A stretch of 5,893 nucleotides of DNA from Armatimonadota bacterium (GTDB lineage: Bacteria; Armatimonadota; Zipacnadia; Zipacnadales; VGFC01). How positions within the stretch are numbered: position 1 is the stretch's first letter; every line of letters starts with the position of its first letter. Positions 1-4,544 of the stretch are shown one piece after another. The position numbers were made by a program, and so were the translations under genes. Location: the NCBI GenBank assembly GCA_016869015.1, contig VGFB01000273.1:1-5893 (forward strand), read 5' to 3'. The notes below the pieces were generated by a model. It was not told the origin of the DNA and ran no database searches. It saw only the letters and a list, made by a program, of their open reading frames with translations.

Positions 1-164
1 TCTTCCTGCGTGAAAGCCTTGTCGACGGCAGTGCGAAGTGCTGAGTGCGAAGTGCTGAGTACGGCGTCGCCGCTCAGCTCATCACTCCTCACTTCGCACT
101 TCTCACTGTCCGTGTCCGCGGGCGCAGTTCCCGCGCCGCCCTCGTCAGGCGTGTGTTCCGGCAT
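1..164 (-). CDS. Partial phage scaffold-like protein, N-terminus only
   Basis: An open frame starts at ATG 164-162 and continues without a stop to the left edge, giving 54 codons (MPEHTPDEGGAG... ending KAFTQE). The start is supported by a strong ribosome binding site, GAGGAGG at 177-171, six bases upstream. The N-terminus is acidic and Gly/Ala/Pro-rich. The last visible residues, KAFTQE, match the opening of the FTQEEVxxIVxxR motif common in phage minor structural GP20/scaffold proteins. The gene lies directly downstream of a portal gene, the usual place for a scaffold. Scaffolds direct procapsid assembly and are absent from the mature head. Residues 20-46 are encoded by a palindromic type A repeat and look like an insertion between the acidic leader and the FTQE motif. 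The reading frame is seen directly. The function is inferred from about six residues plus context, so another head-morphogenesis protein is possible. Confidence 0.65.
   Translation of the reverse strand, partial: MPEHTPDEGGAGTAPADTDSEKCEVRSDELSGDAVLSTSHSALRTAVDKAFTQE
29..108. repeat. Palindromic repeat, type A copy 1, in scaffold-like gene
   Basis: Two 32-base arms (29-60 and 77-108) pair as an imperfect inverted repeat with 25 of 32 matches, around a 16-base loop at 61-76. The outer ends are CAGTG and CACTG. The arms are built from short AGTGCTGAG / AAGTGCG-like units. The element has the same total length (80), arm length and loop length as the copy at 1180-1259. Their right arms agree at 27 of 32 positions. 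It is translated on the minus strand as residues 20-46 of the scaffold-like protein. Confidence 0.85.
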
Positions 165-196
165 GGTGGTCCTCCTCAGAGTGACATGAGAGTCTC

Positions 197-210
197 GCCC
201 GTGGACGGGC
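197..210. other. Short hairpin between portal and scaffold-like genes
   Basis: GCCCGT and ACGGGC are perfect inverted arms separated by two bases (or a five-pair stem with a four-base loop), lying in the 53-base gap between the portal stop and the next ribosome binding site. The stem is flanked on both sides by AGTCT. There is no following T-tract in either direction, so an intrinsic terminator is unlikely. It could be an mRNA processing or translation-tuning stem, or chance in GC-rich DNA. Confidence 0.3.
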
Positions 211-217
211 AGTCTCT

Positions 218-1885
218 TCACCGGCCGGACGCCGGTGCTACGTCGGCTGCCAGCCGCTCGACCTCGGCGTCGATCTCGGCTTCGGTCCAGTCGGGGAAGA
301 GGCGGTGGAGGCTGGCCTCCTTGCTGGCGAGACCGGCGCCCTGCAGCGCGACCTCGTCAGAGATGCTCGCCGAGAGATCGGGCGGCAGGCCGTCGCCGAA
401 CTCGATCCCGATCTCGTCGGGCTCGAGGACGGCGGTCTCGGATCTCATGTCTCTGGTCTCTGGTTGGCGGCTCGACGTTGAGCCTGAGACCCGAGACCCA
501 AGACCCGAGACGTGCCGTACGTGCATCTTCATCGCGAGGCTGAGGAGCCTCCGCAGGCCGGGCTCCCAGTGCAGCCGCTTGCTGACGACGGTCGAGGTGG
601 TGAGCATCTGGCGCAGGCGGATGGCGAGGCCGCTCTCAGGGAAGCCGCCCTGGCCGAACCCGAGGCTCTCCGGGGAGATCCCGGCGACCAACAGGATGGT
701 GTGCAGCAGCTCTTCGGCCTCGGCGCGGCTATCGGCGAGCTTCCCGTCCCAGGTCACGTACTGCGGGGGCGGCTCGTCCTGCACGAGGGGGATCGCGCGG
801 ATGCGGTCCATCGGCACGCGGCCCTGCTCATCGAGGAAGCTCTCATCGATGGCCAGCAGGGGGTCCGAGTGCTTGTCGAGGATGCTGCTGATCTGGGTGC
901 GACGGCGGTTCAGGGCTTCCTGCAGCGGAATCAGGTCCGCATAGTCGCTCTGCCCCCAGAGCCCGGTCTCCGCAACGCGCCGGTTCGGGATGTGCACGAT
1001 CGGGACCACGTCGAGGCCGGTCTCCACGACCTCCGGCAGCCCCGCCGTGGCCTCCAGCGCGGACAGCTCCACCGGCCGGCGGTAGTACCGCGTCTGTCCC
1101 GGGACCGCCACGAGCTTCCACAGCCGATTCTCGATCCGCCCGGGTTCGTGGTACTCCTCGCGGAGAAAGGCGGGACGGGCAGTGCTGAATGATGAATGCG
1201 GAGTGCGGAGTCCGGCACGGCGGCCGAACTCATCACTCATCACTTCGCGCTCATCACTGCCTTCCACCACCCACGCCAACGAGACGGCGCGGAAGCCCTC
1301 GGGGGCGCCCGGATCGAGGTGCGGGAAGAAGCAGCTCGGCGGCACGTCGTCGATGACGACGGCGTCGTGCCCGGCGTCATAGCGCACCCGGAGCACGGTG
1401 TCGCCCCGGTACGAGCCGCCCAACGCCCCGCTGTGACAGAGCGGCTGCCAACCGTTGCTCCGGCAGAGGAAGTCGAGCAGCCGTTGCGCGGCGGCGGTCT
1501 GGGGTCTGGGGTCTCTTGTCCCGGGTTCAAGACCCTCCGTCGGGCGGGGGACGCGCAACCCGAGACCCGAGACCTCAGACCCGGAACCGCCTTTCGCCCG
1601 GGCCTTCGGCGCCTCCCCGAACAGCCGATGAGCGGCGAGACGCGAGATGGCGCCCAGGATGTTCGCTGTGACGTATGGGCCCTCGTCCGGGCGGCGGTAG
1701 GGGTCGAAGACCTCCTGATGCCGACCCAGGAAGAGCTTCAGGTTCCGCTCGTAGTCCGCCAGTCGCCTCTCGTCCGCCGCCGTCGGCGGCCAGCGCTCAC
1801 CCGGCGCGGTGGCATCGATCGTGTCCAGTGAGATCACCAGTCGTCTCCCTCGCAGTCTGGTCCAGGTATCGCCGAGCCAACCCAC
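218..1885 (-). CDS. Phage portal protein, SPP1 gp6-like
   Basis: A 555-residue protein from GTG 1885. Portal proteins form the dodecameric ring at one head vertex through which DNA is packaged and to which the tail attaches. Family-like features include an early conserved segment near 65-92 (YVTANILGAISRLAAHRLFG), a core at about 294-348 (VPIVHIPNRR, then GQSDYADLIPLQEALNRR and SSILDKHSDPLL), and a helical region at about 417-453 (ESGLAIRLRQML and following). The C-terminus at about 500-550 (GLASKEASLHRLFPDWTEAEI) resembles the usual gp6-like tail. The length fits the family once the insertions are discounted. Three stretches do not look like portal sequence: about 105-131, 210-236 and 459-485. 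Each coincides with a palindromic repeat and adds 27 residues in frame. An in-frame TTG at 1951 would add 22 residues, but it lies inside another repeat and has no ribosome binding site. The scaffold-like gene follows 53 bases downstream. The portal call is confident; whether the protein still works with its insertions cannot be read from sequence. Confidence 0.88.
   Translation of the reverse strand: MGWLGDTWTRLRGRRLVISLDTIDATAPGERWPPTAADERRLADYERNLKLFLGRHQEVFDPYRRPDEGPYVTANILGAISRLAAHRLFGEAPKARAKGGSGSEVSGLGLRVPRPTEGLEPGTRDPRPQTAAAQRLLDFLCRSNGWQPLCHSGALGGSYRGDTVLRVRYDAGHDAVVIDDVPPSCFFPHLDPGAPEGFRAVSLAWVVEGSDEREVMSDEFGRRAGLRTPHSSFSTARPAFLREEYHEPGRIENRLWKLVAVPGQTRYYRRPVELSALEATAGLPEVVETGLDVVPIVHIPNRRVAETGLWGQSDYADLIPLQEALNRRRTQISSILDKHSDPLLAIDESFLDEQGRVPMDRIRAIPLVQDEPPPQYVTWDGKLADSRAEAEELLHTILLVAGISPESLGFGQGGFPESGLAIRLRQMLTTSTVVSKRLHWEPGLRRLLSLAMKMHVRHVSGLGSRVSGSTSSRQPETRDMRSETAVLEPDEIGIEFGDGLPPDLSASISDEVALQGAGLASKEASLHRLFPDWTEAEIDAEVERLAADVAPASGR
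435..511. repeat. Palindromic repeat, type B copy 2, in portal gene
   Basis: Arms 435-463 and 483-511 (29 bases each) are inverted repeats with 23 of 29 matches around a 19-base loop. They are made of GTCTCGG / GGTCTCGGG-like units and their complements. On the minus strand the element is read as VSGLGSRVSG... through PETRDMRSETA near the C-terminus of the portal. This has the same frame and the same 27-residue length as the copy at 1497-1580. Confidence 0.85.
1180..1259. repeat. Palindromic repeat, type A copy 2, in portal gene
   Basis: Arms 1180-1211 and 1228-1259 (32 bases each) pair at 21 of 32 positions around a 16-base loop (1212-1227), with CAGTG/CACTG outer ends. It is translated on the minus strand as SDEREVMSDEFG... 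to HSSFSTA in the middle of the portal. It shares frame and length with the copy in the scaffold-like gene. It is the more diverged palindrome of the two, which suggests it is older or under coding constraint. Confidence 0.83.
1497..1580. repeat. Palindromic repeat, type B copy 1, in portal gene
   Basis: Outer arms 1497-1515 and 1562-1580 (19 bases each) match at 17 of 19 positions as an inverted repeat, enclosing 46 bases. The units are GTCTGGGGTCTGGGGTCTC and its near complement. On the minus strand it is read as SEVSGLGLRVPRP... to PGTRDPRPQTA, between the portal's FGEAPKARAK segment and the QRLLDFLCRSNGW segment. Confidence 0.85.
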
Positions 1886-1891
1886 GGCACG

Positions 1892-1900
1892 CTCCTCTCT
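1892..1900 (-). promoter_or_regulatory. Ribosome binding site that sets the portal start
   Basis: On the minus strand AGAGAGGAG is followed by six bases and then GTG (1885-1883), an optimal Shine-Dalgarno arrangement. The alternative TTG at 1951 is preceded by GC-rich sequence without any purine-rich motif. The GTG also places the start just outside the type C repeat, so it is the preferred start. Confidence 0.7.
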
Positions 1901-2035
1901 GACGGCGGGGACGGGGGACCGGAACGGCGACGGCGGGGACCGGAACGACAACGGCCGGACAGGCCGCTACCGTCCCCGCCGTTGCCGTCACGCTCCCCGC
2001 TCCTCGCCGTTGCCGTTCCCGTTGCCTTGGCCGCT
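1901..2035. repeat. GC-rich palindromic repeat, type C
   Basis: A long, unit-based palindrome of GGGGAC / GGAACGGC / GGCAACGG words and their complements. The best central stem pairs 1924-1940 with 1972-1988 at 16 of 17 positions. Looser repetition of the same words extends to about 1901 on the left and 2035 on the right, so the outer limits are approximate. It fills the space between the portal's ribosome binding site and the upstream 43-codon ORF. It supplies that ORF's last dozen or so codons (GQGNGNGNGEERGA) and stop, and it creates the spurious upstream TTG frame of the portal. It is built on the same plan as the A and B repeats but from different words. Confidence 0.75.
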
Positions 2036-2119
2036 CCACAGTTCGCTGAGTAGCTGCCGGACGATCGCCAGGAGGCGGATCCCGATGTCGATGATGTCCA
2101 ACCACTGACTGGGCTTCAT
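1988..2119 (-). CDS. Small hypothetical protein with repeat-derived C-terminus
   Basis: A 43-residue ORF from ATG 2119 to TGA 1988. Residues 5-28 (QWLDIIDIGIRLLAIVRQLLSELW) form a hydrophobic or amphipathic helix. The rest, GQGNGNGNGEERGA, is encoded by the type C repeat, which also provides the stop codon. A GGGAG motif lies about 12 bases upstream of the ATG, slightly far for a ribosome binding site. It is oriented like the portal and lies just upstream of it, so it may be the first gene of the phage segment. I do not recognise a family. A membrane-associated peptide is plausible, but its size and the position of its end inside a repeat leave real doubt that it is expressed. Confidence 0.4.
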   Translation of the reverse strand: MKPSQWLDIIDIGIRLLAIVRQLLSELWSGQGNGNGNGEERGA

Positions 2120-2172
2120 GGTCCGAGTCTTCTCCCTTCGTAACCAGGTGGCGAGGCCGACCGTCTTCCAGT

Positions 2173-2188
2173 GAGGGGCTGATCCCTC
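2173..2188 (+). promoter_or_regulatory. Hairpin overlapping the ribosome binding site of the 2189 gene
   Basis: GAGGG (2173-2177) and CCCTC (2184-2188) are perfect inverted arms around a six-base loop. The left arm contains the only purine-rich Shine-Dalgarno candidate for the GTG at 2189, and the right arm abuts that GTG. In mRNA the stem would hide the ribosome binding site. With five pairs it could be regulatory or coincidental. Confidence 0.35.
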
Positions 2189-2464
2189 GTGGAAGCGACC
2201 GGCCGGCCATCGACGGATGGACGACCTGCGTTGCCGCGCGTTCGCCTGCGGCTGCTGGCCTTGCTGCTGATCGTGGGGTTGACGGCGCTGTCGGCGTACG
2301 CGGGATGCCGACAGCTGCACGAGGTTCCGCCCGGTGACCGTCCCGTTGACCGCATCGAGGCCGTCGACGCGATCCGCGCCTACGTGCAGAGGGTCGAAAG
2401 CGCGCTGCGCTCGACCGAGGAGGCCCCCGTATCCGACGACGTTCCCGCCAGGTCTCAGGAGTAG
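2189..2464 (+). CDS. Small membrane-anchored or lipoprotein-like hypothetical protein
   Basis: A 91-residue ORF from GTG 2189 to TAG, with GAGGGG ten bases upstream of the start. A basic N-terminus (R17, R19, R21) precedes a hydrophobic segment at 22-39 (LLALLLIVGLTALSAYAG) and then Cys40. The residues before the cysteine are A-Y-A-G-C: A and G at -2 and -1 fit a lipobox, but Tyr at -3 is atypical. It could be a lipoprotein or a simple signal anchor. The remaining 50 residues are hydrophilic, with an acidic helical stretch (DRIEAVDAIRAYVQRVESAL). Third codon positions are strongly G/C, as in the neighbouring genes, which favours a real gene. It diverges from the phage genes and runs toward the pseudopilin gene 80 bases downstream. 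No family is recognised. A phage spanin-like subunit is conceivable from size and topology, but nothing specific supports it. Confidence 0.55.
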   Translation: MEATGRPSTDGRPALPRVRLRLLALLLIVGLTALSAYAGCRQLHEVPPGDRPVDRIEAVDAIRAYVQRVESALRSTEEAPVSDDVPARSQE

Positions 2465-2481
2465 CTTTGCCCCGACAGGCG

Positions 2482-2511
2482 TTGAAGAACCCAGGCTGAA
2501 TGTGGTATTGT
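2482..2511 (+). promoter_or_regulatory. Candidate sigma-70-type promoter for the pseudopilin gene
   Basis: TTGAAG (2482-2487) and TATTGT (2506-2511) are separated by 18 bases, with TGTGG just before the -10 box. Each hexamer matches four of six consensus positions. The -10 box lies 33 bases upstream of the ATG at 2545. It lies in the 80-base gap after the 2189-2464 gene and would drive the two H-x9-DG genes. Promoter consensus in this lineage is uncertain. Confidence 0.4.
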
Positions 2512-2544
2512 CAGTCCGGATTGATCAGCACCTGGAGGGCTGTC

Positions 2545-3153
2545 ATGCGGACACGAGGGTTCACGCTCATCGAGTTGCTGGTTGTGATCGCCATCATCGC
2601 GATTCTCGCGGCGATCCTGTTTCCGGTGTTCGCGCGAGCGCGAGAGAAGGCGCGGCAGGCGAGCTGTCTGTCGAACGTGAAGCAGCTGGGCCTGGCCACG
2701 CTGATGTACCTGCAGGACTATGACGAGGTGTACCCGATCGGGATGACGTCGGTGGGGTTTGCCAACGGCGTCTCGGTCATGGAACGCTGCCAGCCCTATG
2801 TCAAGAACCAGCAGCTCTCGCTGTGTCCCAGCAATGCGACGGGCGCCGTGGACTTCTCCGCGATCACCGGTCTGGGTCGGTACAGCTACGGATGGAACAT
2901 GATCGTCTTCGGCCAGAACCTCATCGGCGTTCCGCGCCCACCCATCCCGACGCAGTCCGAGGGTAACATCCCGTACCCGGCCGAGACGACGGGCTTCTAC
3001 GACGGCCTGACGCGGAACTTCGCCGTGTACGCCGACCATCGGCACAACGACGGGGCGAACGTCAGCTTCCTGGACGGGCACGCCAAGTGGCATGGTCGAC
3101 TGAGCCCGCCGCGCGGCTGCCAGTCGGACTACTACCACTACATTCCGCAGTAG
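2545..3153 (+). CDS. Prepilin-like DUF1559 / H-X9-DG protein
   Basis: A 202-residue protein from ATG 2545, with GGAGGG five bases upstream; in-frame codons before it lack this support. The N-terminus is a classic type IV prepilin / type II secretion pseudopilin leader: MRTRG then FTLIELLVVIAIIAILAAILF. Cleavage would fall between Gly5 and Phe6, with Glu at mature position 5. Prepilin peptidase would cleave and methylate it at the inner membrane. Residues 28-61 (VFARAREKARQAS, CLSNVKQLGLA, YLQDYDE) and the C-terminal H167-x9-D177-G178 motif with following FLDGHAKW identify the DUF1559 / H-X9-DG family. Cys41, Cys82, Cys94 and Cys192 may form disulfides. Members occur in very many copies in some Armatimonadota and Planctomycetota, and their individual roles are mostly unknown. 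The family call is confident. Whether this copy forms a pilus, a pseudopilus or a stand-alone surface protein is not shown. Confidence 0.93.
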   Translation: MRTRGFTLIELLVVIAIIAILAAILFPVFARAREKARQASCLSNVKQLGLATLMYLQDYDEVYPIGMTSVGFANGVSVMERCQPYVKNQQLSLCPSNATGAVDFSAITGLGRYSYGWNMIVFGQNLIGVPRPPIPTQSEGNIPYPAETTGFYDGLTRNFAVYADHRHNDGANVSFLDGHAKWHGRLSPPRGCQSDYYHYIPQ

Positions 3154-3195
3154 GGCCGGCTTGTCGGAGCCTCACCGGAGTCGGGGAGGACGGAC

Positions 3196-3843
3196 GTGAA
3201 GGCCGCCACGCGTCTGGGGCGTTGGGCACTCCCACTGATCATGGGTCTCCTGGTCGTTGTGGCCATGGGGGTGCTCTGGTACGGCCGCCAGCCGCGAGGG
3301 GATGACACGCCCCCGGAGAGGACGGTGCCCGAGCTGAAGCAGCCTCCAGTCGACCGGCCCCCGCGTCCTCCGGAGGCGCGGGGCTCCAGGCGCTCGGGGC
3401 GTCCGCAGGGGAGGTTCCGCGGGATGTACGGCCCGGGGATGTTGCCCTCCCAGCGGGACCTGGACCAGCAGCAGTGCGTCCAGCGGGTGGCGCGGCTGGG
3501 CGGAGCGCTGTTGATGTACGCGATGGACTACGACGATCGTCTTCCGCCCGCCGGGCGCTGGGCGGACAGGACGTTCCAGTATGTGCAGCTGGAGGAGTAC
3601 TTCCAGTGCCCGACCCTGAAGGACGGGTACGGCTTCGCCTATCACAGCAACCTCGACCGCGCGCGCCCCTCCAGGCTCCCCATTCCCGCCCGGACGATTC
3701 TGCTCTTCGAGTCCTCCGCCCAGGCGCGTAACGCCACCGATGCAGAGGAGAGCCTCTGCAACCCGCCGCGCCATCAGATCGGGAACAGCGTCGTCTACCT
3801 CGACGGCCACGCAGCCTCGACACCCGCCGGCAGGCCCCGCTGA
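3196..3843 (+). CDS. Membrane-anchored H-X9-DG protein without prepilin leader
   Basis: A 215-residue protein from GTG 3196, with GGGGAGGA five bases upstream. Residues 11-29 (ALPLIMGLLVVVAMGVLWY) form one transmembrane segment after a basic N-terminus (K2, R6, R9), predicting a periplasmic or exported C-terminus. Residues 31-90 are a Pro/Arg/Gly-rich linker. From Cys94 the sequence parallels the upstream protein: CVQRVARLGGALLMYAMDYD aligns with CLSNVKQLGLATLMYLQDYD, and the C-terminal H193-x9-D203-G204 with YLDGHA matches the H-X9-DG motif. The FTLIE prepilin leader is absent, so processing by prepilin peptidase is not expected. The gene follows its paralogue after 42 bases with no visible terminator, suggesting co-transcription. 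I infer a fixed, inner-membrane partner or a diverged paralogue of the pseudopilin-like protein. The exact function is unknown. Confidence 0.8.
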   Translation: MKAATRLGRWALPLIMGLLVVVAMGVLWYGRQPRGDDTPPERTVPELKQPPVDRPPRPPEARGSRRSGRPQGRFRGMYGPGMLPSQRDLDQQQCVQRVARLGGALLMYAMDYDDRLPPAGRWADRTFQYVQLEEYFQCPTLKDGYGFAYHSNLDRARPSRLPIPARTILLFESSAQARNATDAEESLCNPPRHQIGNSVVYLDGHAASTPAGRPR

Positions 3844-4009
3844 GCCTCGCGTATCCTGCCGAACATCACTCATTCCATGGGGCGGGCCCTTTGGGCTCAC
3901 GCGCCAGGCACGGGACGGCAAGCGTGCCACCACTCCCGGTGCGCGTCAACGGCCCGACATGGCCACTCGTGGGACGTGGGTGGTCTCTGGAGGCGGCGCT
4001 GAGGCAAGG

Positions 4010-4354
4010 CTACCCTGCCCGGGACGGCCGGATCATCTCCATCGGCGCGGCCTGAGGTAGAGGCAGTGGTTGCGGCCGCGGGGGAGCGGTCGCCGCGCGA
4101 GGAATGCCCTCACCGGACTTGGCCGCCTCCAACTCCTGCAGGCGCGACTGTGCCTCACGGAATCGGTCTAAGAGAGCGGTGTTCTCGGCCCAAAGGGCCT
4201 CGGTTGCCGCCTTCACCTCCGCGGCGACCTCCATCTCCTTGACCTGTCCGCGTACGCGCTCGGCGGCGGCCGTGCCGATCAGCACCCCCAGTGTGAAGAT
4301 GACCAGCCATCGGACCCAAGGCGTCCCAAACTGTCGGCTCAGCCAGACTCGCAT
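4010..4354 (-). CDS. Single-pass membrane protein with coiled coil, hypothetical
   Basis: A 114-residue protein from ATG 4354 to TAG 4010. GGGGGAGGG lies seven bases before this ATG. The in-frame TTG at 4372 lies upstream of that ribosome binding site and is rejected as start. Residues about 13-31 (WVRWLVIFTLGVLIGTAAA) are a transmembrane segment preceded by R2, R8 and R17. Residues about 32-78 are a charged, heptad-like coiled coil (for example EALWAENTALLDRFREAQSR). The C-terminus (about 86-105) is Pro/Ala-rich and probably unstructured. This architecture suits a scaffold or partner-binding membrane protein, but I recognise no family. It is convergent with the H-X9-DG pair and lies 186 bases downstream of fic on the same strand, so a separate promoter in 4355-4540 is likely. 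Confidence 0.72.
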   Translation of the reverse strand: MRVWLSRQFGTPWVRWLVIFTLGVLIGTAAAERVRGQVKEMEVAAEVKAATEALWAENTALLDRFREAQSRLQELEAAKSGEGIPRAATAPPRPQPLPLPQAAPMEMIRPSRAG

Positions 4355-4530
4355 CCGAATACCCTCCCCCAAGGTTGCTGCGTCGGCGCCCGCTGTGCAA
4401 GAGAATCGCCAGTGCCTGGCTCACCGACACTGAGACTGATGCACCGAGCGTTCATGTTCCGTCAGAGCAGAGATGTCTGCCGACGAGGGAGGGTTGCATC
4501 GATCTTGCGATGGTTGAGGCTTGGGTTTAC

Positions 4531-4544
4531 ATAATCAACATTAT
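4531..4544. other. AT-rich palindrome at the fic stop codon
   Basis: ATAAT (4531-4535) and ATTAT (4540-4544) are perfect inverted arms around CAAC. The fic TAA (4543-4541) lies inside the right arm. Together with the adjacent GTTTACATAATC this is the clearest AT-rich patch in an otherwise GC-rich window. It could hold a -10 element, a regulator site or a weak terminator. I cannot distinguish these from sequence. Confidence 0.3.

Noticed and set aside
45..944. Long plus-strand open frame antisense to the portal gene
   Set aside because: Arg/Ser-rich low-complexity translation opposite a recognisable portal. GC-rich antisense frames often stay open by chance.
512..1831. Further plus-strand open frames opposite the portal (512-1192 and 1196-1831)
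   Set aside because: They mirror portal codons and have no recognisable motifs, so they are treated as shadows.
1886..1951. Upstream TTG start adding 22 residues to the portal
   Set aside because: It lies inside the type C repeat and lacks a ribosome binding site, while GTG 1885 has AGAGAGGAG at optimal spacing.
2455..3138. Minus-strand open frame of 227 codons opposite the pseudopilin gene
   Set aside because: The plus strand encodes an unmistakable prepilin leader and H-x9-DG motif; the antisense product resembles no family.
3172..3933. Minus-strand open frame of 253 codons opposite the second H-X9-DG gene
   Set aside because: The plus-strand gene has a good ribosome binding site and family motifs; the antisense frame is a GC-rich shadow.
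3844..4009. Intrinsic terminator between the convergent genes
   Set aside because: Only weak stems are present (GCCC-TTT-GGGC at 3886-3896; GGCACG/CGTGCC at 3907-3928) and no T-tract follows either one.
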